Part shown: positions 56,125 to 64,000 of the stretch, piece by piece
Numbering within the stretch: position 1 is the stretch's first letter
Layout of the letters: each line of letters begins with the position of its first letter
The notes under the pieces: model-generated
Told to the model about the DNA's origin: nothing
The model's database searches: none
The model's input: only the letters and a program-made list of their open reading frames with translations
Program-made: the position numbers and the translations under genes
From: Ignavibacteriota bacterium
Lineage (GTDB): Bacteria; Bacteroidota; Ignavibacteria; UBA10030; UBA6906
Direction of reading: 5' to 3'
DNA: 64,000 nucleotides
Assembly: GCA_016707525.1 (NCBI GenBank)
Contig: JADJHP010000014.1
Coordinates: 62,001-126,000, forward strand

Positions 56125-58092
56125 ATGGCAACAAAGTGGAAGTACCGTAATCCCATCAGGACCGGGTTTCAGATCCTCATCCTGGCCCTCATCGGCTATG
56201 TCGCCGTCCGCCCGCTCTTTGGCGGCGGGTACGTGGCGGATTTTGAGGCGTACTGCCCGTTCGGCGGGCTCTCGTCCCTGGCGAGTTATCTGAACATTGG
56301 TTCGATGTCGTGTACGATGAATGAAGTGCAGATCGCCGTGGGCCTCGGCCTGCTGCTCGGGGTGGTCCTGATAGGGAAGTTGTTCTGCAGCTATCTGTGT
56401 CCCATCGGTTCGGTCACCGAATGGCTTGGCCTGCTGGGCGAGAAGCTGAAGATCCGGCGGGAGATCCCGGCGAAGGTGGACCGTCCGCTGCGCGCCCTCA
56501 AGTACGTGCTCCTGTTCCTCACCATCTACTTCACCATGACCTCGAGCGAGCTCTTCTGCAAGGAGTTCGAACCGTATTTTGCTGTGGCGAACCTGTTCAA
56601 GAACACAGACATCAATCTGCTCTATGCGATCCTGGCGACCGTCATCACCATTAGCGGGACGGTTGTCTACCGCCTGTTCTGGTGCAAGTATCTCTGTCCG
56701 CTGGGCGCGCTGAGCAACATCTTTCTGAATGTCGTCCCCGTCGCGGCTCTGATCGCCGTGTTCGTCGTGGCGAACCTGCTGGGTGCCGGTATCGGGTACG
56801 TCTGGCTGCTGGCCGGGATCGTCCTTGTTGGCGCCCTCACCGAAGTGGTCAAGCTCCGCAGCTACATTCTTCCGTTGCCGAAGATCGAACGGGTTGCAGA
56901 GGTATGCACGGACTGCGGACTCTGCGATGACAAGTGTCCACAGGGCATTGAGATCTCATCGTATACTGCCGTCCGCCATTCAGACTGCAACCTGTGTATG
57001 GATTGTGTCTACGCGTGTCCGATGAAGAACGCGTTGACGATCTCACGGCGGCAGCGTTCCTGGATGAAGTATCTCGCGCCCGCGTCGGTGGTGCTGCTCG
57101 TTGGCCTGAGCCTGGGTGCCTCATCGTATTTCGAACTCACGACCGTCACGGAGCGGTGGGGGGGGATCGATTCCCTCGCAACGGTCAGGACGTTCGAGAT
57201 GTCGGGTCTCAAGAACGTGAAGTGCTACGGCAGTGCGATGTCCGTGAAGCAGAAACTCGCGACCGTGCATGGCATCTATGGACTTGACGCGTATGCCAGC
57301 TCGCATTCCGTCCGTGTGTACTACAACCCGGAAGAGATCAGCGAAGCCGGGGTGCGGGCATCGTTGTTCACGCCGACGCGGCAGAAGGTGCGGGAGCTCA
57401 AGGGAGCCATCCCCGATTCCCTCGCGGTGATGGAGATCGGGATCAATAAGCTGTTCGATCTGATCGATTTCAACAATCTGGTCTACGCGCTACGCGACAA
57501 ACCGGGTGTCTATGGTTTTGAAACGCGGTATGGCGAACCCGTGATGACGACGATCTTCTACGATCCCTCCAAACTGGACCGCCAGGGCATCCGTGGGCTC
57601 ATCGAGGCGGACGAGATCACGGTGAAGAAGCCGACCGGCGAGGAGAAGTTGTCGCTTCCGTTCATCTGCGAGGACGAAGGGACGGAGGCGGGTTTCATCG
57701 GGATCCCTGACTACCGCAAGCGGATCTTCCGCCCGTACGATCGTGAGTTCAACGATTATGAGACCTACACGCCAGCCCGGTTGAAGGTATGGGTCTTCCC
57801 GATGCCCGAGGCTGATGCGGCGCCGTTGCGCCGCTATCTCGGTTCGCTGTCAAGCCATCTGTCGGCCGACAGTGGCATCGTGCGGCTGTCCACGCGCTAT
57901 CTGGATGTTCCTTCCGGTCTCGTGTACTTCGATCCGGGGAAGACGAGTGGAGAGAAGATCGCGGCGGCACTGACGAAGCCGGAGTTGACCGTCTTCCGTA
58001 ATGAGACTGAGACGGAGTCCTTCGCGAACCCGTTCCATCTTACGACGGAAGGGAAGGTTGTCGAGGCCGAACAGCTGGAGGAACAGGAGTAG
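56125..58092 (+). CDS. Polytopic 4Fe-4S protein (NapH/NosR/CcoG-like) fused to HMA-like domains
   Basis: ATG 56125, 'GGACAAAGGA' upstream; 655 aa. About six membrane helices carry paired 'CPFGG', 'CSYLCPIG' and 'CKYLCPLGA' motifs. Two 4Fe-4S ferredoxin motifs follow at ~255-305 ('CTDCGLCDDKCP' and 'CNLCMDCVYACP'), the NapH/NosR-type electron-transfer unit. After the last helix come three segments of heavy-metal-associated (HMA) fold pattern. The first ('NVKCYGSAMSVKQKLATVHG') has CYGS in place of CxxC; the next two have no metal-binding cysteines. It may pass electrons to a metal or cofactor at the membrane. It is the last gene before the terminator at 58123. Confidence 0.85.
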   Translation: MATKWKYRNPIRTGFQILILALIGYVAVRPLFGGGYVADFEAYCPFGGLSSLASYLNIGSMSCTMNEVQIAVGLGLLLGVVLIGKLFCSYLCPIGSVTEWLGLLGEKLKIRREIPAKVDRPLRALKYVLLFLTIYFTMTSSELFCKEFEPYFAVANLFKNTDINLLYAILATVITISGTVVYRLFWCKYLCPLGALSNIFLNVVPVAALIAVFVVANLLGAGIGYVWLLAGIVLVGALTEVVKLRSYILPLPKIERVAEVCTDCGLCDDKCPQGIEISSYTAVRHSDCNLCMDCVYACPMKNALTISRRQRSWMKYLAPASVVLLVGLSLGASSYFELTTVTERWGGIDSLATVRTFEMSGLKNVKCYGSAMSVKQKLATVHGIYGLDAYASSHSVRVYYNPEEISEAGVRASLFTPTRQKVRELKGAIPDSLAVMEIGINKLFDLIDFNNLVYALRDKPGVYGFETRYGEPVMTTIFYDPSKLDRQGIRGLIEADEITVKKPTGEEKLSLPFICEDEGTEAGFIGIPDYRKRIFRPYDREFNDYETYTPARLKVWVFPMPEADAAPLRRYLGSLSSHLSADSGIVRLSTRYLDVPSGLVYFDPGKTSGEKIAAALTKPELTVFRNETETESFANPFHLTTEGKVVEAEQLEEQE

Positions 58093-58122
58093 GGGAGCGG
58101 CAAGGGAGAGGGACGACGGAGA

Positions 58123-58158
58123 ACGGGGGAGGGTGGTATGCCACCTTCCCCCGTTTTT
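58123..58158 (+). terminator. Intrinsic terminator of the long plus-strand gene array
   Basis: 14-bp stem with one G-T wobble (58123-58136 with 58141-58154), a 4-base loop, then T-runs (TTTTT and, after CA, TTTTT). It lies 30 bases after the stop at 58092 and between convergent genes. Confidence 0.9.
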
Positions 58159-58168
58159 CATTTTTCTT

Positions 58169-58573
58169 TCAACACCCCCGGACGTGTGTCTGCGGGCCCG
58201 GCAATTCCGGCCCGACCTCGGTCATCGTGTTCGCGCTGTCCACGAAGACCACGGTGGGGCGGAAGGTGGCAACCTGTGATTCGGGGACGTCAGCGAAGGC
58301 GGCGATGATCACGAGGTCGCCGGGGCCAGCAAGATGTGCGGCGGCGCCGTTGACGCAGATCGACCGTTCGCCTTCCTCGCCGAGGATGGCATAGGTCTCA
58401 AACCGTGTCCCACGGGTGACGTTCCAGACGTGCACTGCCTCGTATTCGGCGATGCCGGAGATACGGAGGAGGTCAGGAGGGATGGTGATGCTTCCCTCGT
58501 AGTGGAGGTTCGCTTCGGTGACCGTGGCGCGGTGGATCTTGGCCCGGAGCATTCTGCGGTACGTTTCGTTCAT
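58169..58573 (-). CDS. panD: Aspartate 1-decarboxylase
   Basis: 134 aa on the minus strand. 'MLRAKIHRATVTEANLHYEGSITI' contains the Gly-Ser self-cleavage site ('YEGS') that yields the pyruvoyl cofactor. 'NVTRGTRFETYAI' and 'NGAAAHLAGPGDLVIIAAF' are further conserved blocks. The enzyme converts aspartate to beta-alanine for pantothenate and coenzyme A. The start at 58573 adds seven residues to the usual 'ML' start at 58552; 'GAGAGG' upstream favours 58573. It lies downstream of apaG with 78 bases between. Confidence 0.95.
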   Translation of the reverse strand: MNETYRRMLRAKIHRATVTEANLHYEGSITIPPDLLRISGIAEYEAVHVWNVTRGTRFETYAILGEEGERSICVNGAAAHLAGPGDLVIIAAFADVPESQVATFRPTVVFVDSANTMTEVGPELPGPQTHVRGC

Positions 58574-58651
58574 CAGCCTCTCAACACGCTCCGTTCTGGC
58601 GGAGTTCCCGGCGGCGCCGGGGCCCTCCTCCGTCGGCGACAGAGCCCCTGA

Positions 58652-59053
58652 TCAGTTCGCCATGGCCCGCAGGGTGAAGCGGGGGACGACGACATAGAAT
58701 AATTCCCCGTTGGGGCGGCGCATCAGGTAGGTCCCTTCCATCGTTCCTTCGAACGTGTCCAGGACGCAATAACTGTTGTACTCGTGTGCCTTGCCCGGAT
58801 GGATCACCGGCTGCTGGCCCACCACTCCTTCGCCTTCCACTTCGCGCAGGGCCTCGACCGCATTCCGGATGAACCAGTGGCGCCGGAGAAGCTGCACGGG
58901 CTGGGTGCTGTTGTTCTCGATCCGGATGAAATAGGCGAAGACGAATTTCTTGCCGATGACATCCGACTGTCCGTCGAGATAGATCGGACGGACCGAGATG
59001 GTGATGCGCTCGGTGGTTGCTTCATACGGCTGCATGGAAAACAGGTGTTCCAT
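58652..59053 (-). CDS. apaG: ApaG-domain protein
   Basis: 133 aa, the full family length, on the minus strand. Clear ApaG (DUF525) signature: 'FAYFIRIENNSTQPVQLLRRHWFI', 'GEGVVGQQPVIHPGKAHEYNSYCVL' and 'GTMEGTYLM'. The fold is a fibronectin-like beta-sandwich; the biochemical role is unsettled, with ties to cobalt/magnesium and diadenosine tetraphosphate phenotypes in enterobacteria. It is followed by panD on the same strand. Confidence 0.95.
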   Translation of the reverse strand: MEHLFSMQPYEATTERITISVRPIYLDGQSDVIGKKFVFAYFIRIENNSTQPVQLLRRHWFIRNAVEALREVEGEGVVGQQPVIHPGKAHEYNSYCVLDTFEGTMEGTYLMRRPNGELFYVVVPRFTLRAMAN

Positions 59054-59071
59054 CGGGTTGCCCGTGTGATG

Positions 59072-59239
59072 TCAGATGCGGATGTCGATCATCGGCGGGA
59101 TCGCGCTGGTGATCGCCCGCGCGAACCTGTCGTACATGGTGGTTCTCCGGTGCTGCCTGCTCTGCAGCTGCCGCACTTCCGTTCCCTTCCCGCGCTCCTG
59201 GCGGTCGTCGATGATCGTGACCGTGAAGACCTTCATCAT
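59072..59239 (-). CDS. Possible small protein of 55 aa, unknown function
   Basis: A short minus-strand ORF starting 'MMKVFTVTIIDDRQERGKG' at 59239 and ending 'AITSAIPPMIDIRI', 18 bases upstream of apaG. Its composition (alternating hydrophobic start, charged middle) looks more protein-like than the overlapping frames, but no family is recognised and the ribosome site is weak. Confidence 0.3.
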   Translation of the reverse strand: MMKVFTVTIIDDRQERGKGTEVRQLQSRQHRRTTMYDRFARAITSAIPPMIDIRI

Positions 59240-59475
59240 CTGACGGCCGGAAGAAGAATACCCTCCAGCAAACGACGGTCCTGGTGTGGAGACCGGGAGC
59301 ATAGTCACCTGAATGTGTAACAGCCTGGAATGGCGGGGAGTTCACAACGTGTCACCAGAAAGATACAACTCCGAAGGACGAAACACAACAGAAAGCAATC
59401 GAAATTGAAGGCGTGTGCGCTGTGTCACGTTTTGTGATGGGTGAAGGCTCGTGCATTTTCGCACGGTGACGTCGG

Positions 59476-59964
59476 TCAGGGTGCGACGGCGACCTCCACC
59501 GGGACGGGGGAGAGTGTTGCCGCAAGGTGCTGTGGGAGGATCTCGACAAGGAACCCTCGTTTACCACCATTGATGAACAGGCGGGGCAGAGCAAGGATGG
59601 TGCTCTCGGCGTACACCTGCAGTCGCGTACGTGTCCCGAACGGACTCACACCACCGACCATGTACCCCGTCAGCCTCGTCACCGTGGCCGGATCGCATGG
59701 TTCCACACGCTTCGCACCGATCGCCCGGGCAAGCTGCTTGGTCGATACCTCCCGGTCGCCGTGCATGAGCACCACGAGGGGCTTCCGTTCTTCGGTCTGC
59801 ATGACCAGGGTCTTGATCACACAGTGCTCGTCCACCCCCAACGACGCTGATGCATGGGCGGTGCCCCCATGCTCTTCGAATGGATACAGGTGTGGCGTGT
59901 GCGGGATCTTCAGATCGCGCAGCATGCGTATCGCTGTCGTGACAGGAACGTCGGTGCCAGCCAT
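59476..59964 (-). CDS. ybaK: YbaK/EbsC-type aminoacyl-tRNA deacylase
   Basis: ATG 59964 ('MAGTDVPVTTAIRMLRDLKIPHT') on the minus strand, two bases after the previous stop; 162 aa. YbaK landmarks: 'IPHTPHLYPFEEHGGT', 'CVIKTLVMQT' with the conserved Lys, 'KPLVVLMHGDREVSTKQLARAIGAKRVE', 'TGYMVGGVSPFGTR' (the GGxxP active-site loop) and 'LPRLFINGGKRGFLVEI'. These enzymes hydrolyse mischarged Cys-tRNA(Pro). It is the last gene of a unit with the GT28-like and S9 peptidase genes. Confidence 0.9.
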   Translation of the reverse strand: MAGTDVPVTTAIRMLRDLKIPHTPHLYPFEEHGGTAHASASLGVDEHCVIKTLVMQTEERKPLVVLMHGDREVSTKQLARAIGAKRVEPCDPATVTRLTGYMVGGVSPFGTRTRLQVYAESTILALPRLFINGGKRGFLVEILPQHLAATLSPVPVEVAVAP

Positions 59965-59966
59965 GG

Positions 59967-61307
59967 TCAGCGCATGATAGGTGATGATTCCGGAGAAAGG
60001 ACGCCGGTACGGAGGACCTCCTGGATCCGGTAGAGCCCGAGTTTCCGTGCCCGGAGGAAGCCCGACCAGGCAAGCCCGGCGAAGATGCCGTCCCGCAGTT
60101 TGTCGAAGATCCACTCGTCCGCGAAATCCGGATCCTCCTGACGGATGCCTGCCCCGATCTCCTGGAGCCATCGCCGGTTGAACTTCTCCTGCGATCCGAG
60201 TGCGGGGGTCATGATGATCGGCAAACCGAGTGCGGCGTAGAAGGAGAGTTCGCTCGGCTTCGTCCAGAGGATGTCCGTTTCCTTGAGGGTCTCCGAAAAC
60301 CGGGTGAAGTATTCGTCGAGGGTGTCCGCGAAGATCACCTGAAGTCCGGGTGCGCCGGGCGCATGGGCATCCTTCACGGCATAGAAGTAATCGCGTACTT
60401 CCGGCCGCGTCCCTGCCAGAAGGTTCAACCGGAGTCCGCCTGCCTTGATGCGGTTCCGGAGGCTTGCAACGATGCGTGCGCCGATCTCTTTCTGTGCCCC
60501 CGCGCCGCCCACGGCGAACGTGATCGTCAGAATGTGATGGGGGTCTGCCTTGCAGTTCTCCGGCCCGAGGTAGTGCTCGAGGTTCCGGTCATGCATCGGC
60601 CAGAAGCGCGACGCAGGGTCGAGCGCCCGCAGCCTCCGCCCCAGTATGCTCCGGAGTGCGGTCATGTCGCGTCCGCCGACCAATTCGTCGGGGAGGGGGA
60701 ACCCGGTGAGGAGGATGCGATCTTCCGGGACGCCATACGCGCGGAGGCGGCGTGCGGCCTTGCCGCAGGGCGCAAAGTAGACGATGCGGCTCTTCCACGG
60801 CTGCGCGGCGACCCACACCCGGTTCAGATCCGCATCGCAGATGATACAGAATATCCGGTGGTCCGTTCTGGAATCCACGGCGATGGCGGGAGCAAAGAAG
60901 GATGTGACCACCGGGAGCTTTCGTGCTCCGATCCTTTCCAGCATCCCCTGGCAGAGCCCCTTGTCCACCAGCGACGTGAGCAGTTGCACCTGGAAGGTCC
61001 GGTGCGACAGATTGCGCATCGGGTATAAGGAAGGGATCCGCAGCAGGCTGTCGAGAAGGCTGAAGATCGGTTTACCGATCACCGGTATGCCGTGCGCGCG
61101 CGAGAGGCCTTCGTAGGCCATGAGCATGCGCGACCACAGCCGTCGTTCGGTTCGCGACGCGGCATCATTGCGGCCGACCGTCATGATGCCTCCCTCCGCG
61201 ATGCCACGGAGCGGATAGACCGCGCGCTGGTGGCCATAGCCCATATCGGCGGCCACTACCCATGCGCGGCCGGGCGTATCCTCCTGGTTTGGAGTCCCTT
61301 CGCTCAT
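59967..61307 (-). CDS. GT28/MurG-like GT-B glycosyltransferase-type protein
   Basis: 446 aa on the minus strand. 'AWVVAADMGYGHQRAVYPLRG' resembles the N-terminal glycine/His loop of MurG and diacylglycerol glucosyltransferases. 'ILTITFAVGGAGAQKEIGARIVASL' fits the central linker strand, and 'ETDILWTKPSELSFYAALGLPIIMTPALGSQE' the donor-binding C-lobe. The substrate is unknown; a lipid acceptor is plausible. The start overlaps the S9 peptidase stop by four bases (ATGA), so the two are translationally coupled. Confidence 0.72.
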   Translation of the reverse strand: MSEGTPNQEDTPGRAWVVAADMGYGHQRAVYPLRGIAEGGIMTVGRNDAASRTERRLWSRMLMAYEGLSRAHGIPVIGKPIFSLLDSLLRIPSLYPMRNLSHRTFQVQLLTSLVDKGLCQGMLERIGARKLPVVTSFFAPAIAVDSRTDHRIFCIICDADLNRVWVAAQPWKSRIVYFAPCGKAARRLRAYGVPEDRILLTGFPLPDELVGGRDMTALRSILGRRLRALDPASRFWPMHDRNLEHYLGPENCKADPHHILTITFAVGGAGAQKEIGARIVASLRNRIKAGGLRLNLLAGTRPEVRDYFYAVKDAHAPGAPGLQVIFADTLDEYFTRFSETLKETDILWTKPSELSFYAALGLPIIMTPALGSQEKFNRRWLQEIGAGIRQEDPDFADEWIFDKLRDGIFAGLAWSGFLRARKLGLYRIQEVLRTGVLSPESSPIMR

Positions 61308-63379
61308 TTCTTCTCGTAGGCCTGGTTGCGGATCATTCGTGTCATATCGTAGGGCGCCGGCTCTCCACCGAGGTACGTGTGGAACCAGTCGAGGTGTGCA
61401 TTATAATAGAAGGGCATCGACTTCACCGCACCCGGCCAGTGCCCATCGTTCTTGAACACGATGAGGCGCGACGGAACACGGCGTCGTTGCAGGTCGGTGA
61501 AGAATTCCAGGCTCTGGGTGTACGACACCCGGTAATCGCGCTCACCGGTGATGACGAGGCAGGGGGTTGCGAAGTCCTTGACAAAATTGTTCGGCGACCA
61601 CCGCTGATACAGCGGTGACTCCCAGGGGAGCCCTCCGAGGTCGTACTCGGGGAACCAGAGTTCCTCGGTGGTGCCGTGCATGGCCTTCAGGTTGTAGACC
61701 CCCATCATCGACGCGAGTGCCTTGAAGCGCGTGGTGTGCCCTTCGAGCCACATCATCATGTAGCCACCATAGGACCAGCCCATGGCGCCCATCCTGTCCG
61801 CATCCACGTACGACAGTCGCGCGAGCGAGTCACTCACCGCCATCACGTCCTCATACACCTTGCCGCCCCAGTCCTTCGAGATCGCCGCGGTGAAATCCTG
61901 TCCGTAGCCCGTGGAGCCGTGCGGGTTCGGGAATGCGACGACATACCCGGACCCGGGATAGACCTGCCAGTCGCCACGGAACGCATCGGCCCACTGACTC
62001 TGCGGCCCGCCATGGACATTCAGGATGAGCGGGTACTTCTTCGTGGGATCGAAATTGTGGGGCTTCACCACGAACGTGTGGATCTTCCTTCCGGTCGGCG
62101 AGGGGATCCAGAGTTCCTCGGCCGGGCGGATGTCCACTTCTTCCTCGATCGCCTTGTTGAATGTGGTCAGTCTCTTCGGATTCTTGCCGTCTGTGCCGCA
62201 GGCCCAGAGCTCGGGCGGTGCACCGATCGCGCGGCGGACGAATGCGATCCGGTCGCCCGTGGGAGCAATGGCATAGCTATCGATGGTCTTCACATCGATC
62301 ACCTGCTTGTACGCGCCCGACGCCACGTCCAGCCGGTACAAGGGTACATGCCCCTGCACCTCGGCGGTGAAGAACAGGCTCTTGCTGTCGGGTGCCCACT
62401 GTACATCGACGACCCAGTTGTCGAAGTCGTCGGCCTTCCGGGTGATCGCTCCCGTGGCGCGATCGATCACCGCGATCGCAAAACGGTCAGCTTCATATCC
62501 TGGAACACTCTGGGTGCGGAACGCGATGCTCTTGCCATCCGGGGAATAGGATGGGTCGCCGTCATATGCCCGGTTCGCTGCGGTGATGTTCTTCAGAGGG
62601 CCGCCGCCGGTGGGAACCACCCACAGGTCCTTGTTGGTCGTTTCGGCTTCGAACTTCTCATGGTTCGCTACGAAGCACACTTCCTTGCCGTCGGGGGAGT
62701 AGGTGAATCCGGTGCCGCCCAACGCGAACGTCGGCGCGTCATGCGTGCCGGGCGTGAGATCGGTGTAGGTCTTTGCTTCCACATGGAACGCAAGGAGATG
62801 CGAGGTCTTCCCTTCTTTCCAGGAGGTCCAGTGACGATAGAGAAGGCCGTCCGCCATATATGCCTGCAGCGGTCCGGTTTCCGCGGACTTCGCCGTGGCC
62901 TTGTTACAGCTATCGCTCGCTCCGCAATCCGGGTACACATCGCTCGCGAACAGGATCTGTGTGCCATCCGGGGACCAGATCGGATCGCCGACGCCGGCCG
63001 AGAACTCCGTGAGCTGACGCGGTTCGCCGCCGCCGACAGGGAGAGCCCACGCCTGCGCGCCGTTCTTCCTGGTGGAGACGAAGAGCAATGTCGTTCCATC
63101 CGGTGACCATCGGGGATGGTTATCCGATGCGGGATCGTTGGTCATCCGGCGCAACCCCGAGCCATCGGTCCGGATAAGGTAGATCTCGCTGTTCGTGGTC
63201 CCCTTCGCAAGGTCGCTCTCCCGTACCACGAAAGCGATCTGGCTGCCGTTCGGCGAGAATTGTGGGTCTTCGATCCCTTTGAGGCGGTAGAGGTCCGCGA
63301 TGGCAAATGGCTTCCTTTGCCCGGGGGCCGGGGCAACGAGAATGATGATCGCGATACAGGCTGCTGCGAAGCGGCGCAT
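61304..63379 (-). CDS. S9-family (prolyl oligopeptidase-like) serine peptidase
   Basis: The start is placed at ATG 63379 ('MRRFAAACIAIIILVAPAPG', a signal peptide) with 'AAGGA' upstream; ATG 63403 is an alternative. 691 aa. An N-terminal beta-propeller shows WD40-like TolB repeats ('PRWSPDGTTLLFVSTR', 'PIWSPDGTQILFASD'). The C-terminal alpha/beta hydrolase has nucleophile 'GWSYGGYM', Asp in 'VITGERDYRV' and His in 'KNDGHWPG'. It is probably a periplasmic dipeptidyl- or oligopeptidase. It is the first gene of the three-gene minus-strand unit, divergent from alr. Confidence 0.92.
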   Translation of the reverse strand: MRRFAAACIAIIILVAPAPGQRKPFAIADLYRLKGIEDPQFSPNGSQIAFVVRESDLAKGTTNSEIYLIRTDGSGLRRMTNDPASDNHPRWSPDGTTLLFVSTRKNGAQAWALPVGGGEPRQLTEFSAGVGDPIWSPDGTQILFASDVYPDCGASDSCNKATAKSAETGPLQAYMADGLLYRHWTSWKEGKTSHLLAFHVEAKTYTDLTPGTHDAPTFALGGTGFTYSPDGKEVCFVANHEKFEAETTNKDLWVVPTGGGPLKNITAANRAYDGDPSYSPDGKSIAFRTQSVPGYEADRFAIAVIDRATGAITRKADDFDNWVVDVQWAPDSKSLFFTAEVQGHVPLYRLDVASGAYKQVIDVKTIDSYAIAPTGDRIAFVRRAIGAPPELWACGTDGKNPKRLTTFNKAIEEEVDIRPAEELWIPSPTGRKIHTFVVKPHNFDPTKKYPLILNVHGGPQSQWADAFRGDWQVYPGSGYVVAFPNPHGSTGYGQDFTAAISKDWGGKVYEDVMAVSDSLARLSYVDADRMGAMGWSYGGYMMMWLEGHTTRFKALASMMGVYNLKAMHGTTEELWFPEYDLGGLPWESPLYQRWSPNNFVKDFATPCLVITGERDYRVSYTQSLEFFTDLQRRRVPSRLIVFKNDGHWPGAVKSMPFYYNAHLDWFHTYLGGEPAPYDMTRMIRNQAYEKK

Positions 63380-63503
63380 ACGATATCCTTCACACAATGG
63401 CACAGAAGAGAGTCTATGGTTCTTCGTACGGGTGAAAACTTACGCAACCGGGGCTACAATAGCAATCGCTTGAAAGTCATACAATTCCTCTCGATATTTC
63501 CCC

Positions 63504-64000
63504 ATGGAACCACTCATGAACGCTCTTCCCGCCCCCCGCGCAGTCGTGGACTGCGCCTCTTTCCGCCACAACCTCGAAGCGGTCCGTTCGTACATCGGCC
63601 CGCGCGTACGTATCATGGCGGTCATCAAGGCCAATGGTTATGGCCATGGGATGCTCCATCTCGCTCGCGAAGCGGGAGCGTGGGGGATCACCGATTTCGG
63701 CGTGGCCCGTGTCCATGAGGGGTTGGAGCTCCGGTCGGCCGGCTATGGCCAGCGCATTCTCGTGTTCGAATCTCCCGCCAGGGATGCGCTTCGCGATGCG
63801 ATCGCACAGGATCTGACGTTGACCGTGACGGAGCCCGCGATCCTCGATGTGATCGAGGAGGAGGTGCGGCGCATGGGGAAGCGAGCCGTTGTGCAGGTCA
63901 AGGTCGACACCGGTATGGGGCGATTGGGCCTCCCCGCTGAATATGCAATGGAGCTGGTCCTCCGTGCGGCGCGCTCGCACCACGTGACGCTCTCGGGAGT
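63504..64000 (+). CDS. alr: Alanine racemase, N-terminal part (runs off the window)
   Basis: The frame opens at ATG 63504 (or 63516, 'MNALPAPRAVVDC') and stays open to the window end, 165 codons. 'AVIKANGYGHG' contains the lysine that binds pyridoxal phosphate, and 'VKVDTGMGRLG' is the second hallmark of the family. The enzyme supplies D-alanine for peptidoglycan. The C-terminal domain with the catalytic tyrosine lies beyond the window. It is divergent from the S9 peptidase with 124 bases between starts. Confidence 0.93.
   Translation, partial: MEPLMNALPAPRAVVDCASFRHNLEAVRSYIGPRVRIMAVIKANGYGHGMLHLAREAGAWGITDFGVARVHEGLELRSAGYGQRILVFESPARDALRDAIAQDLTLTVTEPAILDVIEEEVRRMGKRAVVQVKVDTGMGRLGLPAEYAMELVLRAARSHHVTLSG

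Noticed and set aside
54084..56156. A 690-codon minus-strand open frame opposite the M16 peptidase
   Set aside because: Shadow frame of a well-supported gene; low-complexity basic composition and no ribosome site or family signature.
58180..58200. Reverse-strand 'GCAGACACACG' similar to the element core
   Set aside because: It is inside panD and is not accompanied by the other blocks at the right spacing.
1..64000. tRNA genes, CRISPR arrays, insertion sequences, T9SS machinery genes
   Set aside because: I looked for tRNA T-loop/anticodon patterns, regularly spaced repeats, transposase motifs and Por/Gld components and found none. Only T9SS cargo proteins are present.

Overview
The window is about 60% GC, gene-dense chromosomal DNA from a member of the Bacteroidota/Ignavibacteriota/Chlorobi group; the exact lineage is an inference. 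The main evidence is eight ORF ends carrying the type IX secretion (T9SS) C-terminal sorting domain with the hallmark 'NYPNPFNP' motif (gene ends at 294, 3521, 5607, 8426, 13622, 26692, 33452 and 53167). Supporting evidence is the ECF sigma/FecR/TonB-receptor signalling, a FadL-type channel paired with an SGNH lipoprotein, and a few Bacteroidota-style -7 boxes (TAnnTTTG). No tRNA, rRNA, CRISPR array, insertion sequence or phage gene was seen.

Region 1 (1-13.6 kb) encodes secreted surface proteins. Two paralogous large proteins (424-3521, 3700-5607) share an unrecognised N-terminal domain. A third Fn3-rich protein (5631-8426) is badly frame-disrupted. A 1275-aa lectin-like protein (8639-12466) ends in a dockerin-like pair of repeats instead of a sorting domain, and is followed directly by a cohesin-like T9SS protein (12534-13622).

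Region 2 (13.8-33.5 kb) is a surface polysaccharide locus: three family 2 glycosyltransferases, a Wzx-type flippase, two tandem sugar C-methyltransferases, two GT-B glycosyltransferases, a polytopic membrane protein, a GH123-like lipoprotein, and two paralogous secreted beta-helix/CBM proteins that may act on polysaccharide. A strong bidirectional terminator (33563-33597) closes it.

Region 3 (33.6-39.4 kb) holds a FadL-type outer membrane channel with its SGNH-hydrolase lipoprotein on the minus strand. Divergent to it is an RsbU-like phosphatase with an unusual TM-PDZ-polytopic-GAF-PP2C layout.

Region 4 (39.5-58.1 kb) is the most intriguing part: about twelve tightly packed plus-strand genes ending at a strong terminator (58123-58158). 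They are a metallophosphoesterase, an ECF sigma factor, a FecR anti-sigma, a signalling TonB-dependent receptor, a DUF4876-like lipoprotein, an ABC ATPase and permease, a DUF4857-like membrane protein, an outer-membrane beta-barrel, a T9SS YCF48-type beta-propeller, a secreted two-domain M16 peptidase, and a polytopic 4Fe-4S protein fused to HMA-like domains. By analogy with the Fus ferredoxin-piracy system (receptor + M16 protease + ABC transporter), this could be a system that captures and processes a metal-bearing peptide or protein. That is a hypothesis.

Region 5 (58.2-64 kb) is mostly housekeeping on the minus strand: panD, apaG, an operon of an S9 peptidase, a GT28-like protein and a YbaK-type deacylase, and a divergent partial alanine racemase.

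Several genes (424-3521, 3700-5607, 5631-8426, 36586-39410, 42472-45455) are broken by indels, most of them a single base in a 2-4-base run. In four of the five, correcting them restores an uninterrupted protein of the expected length (one receptor stop codon also needs a substitution). This looks more like consensus error than gene decay, except around 6090-6510, where damage is dense.
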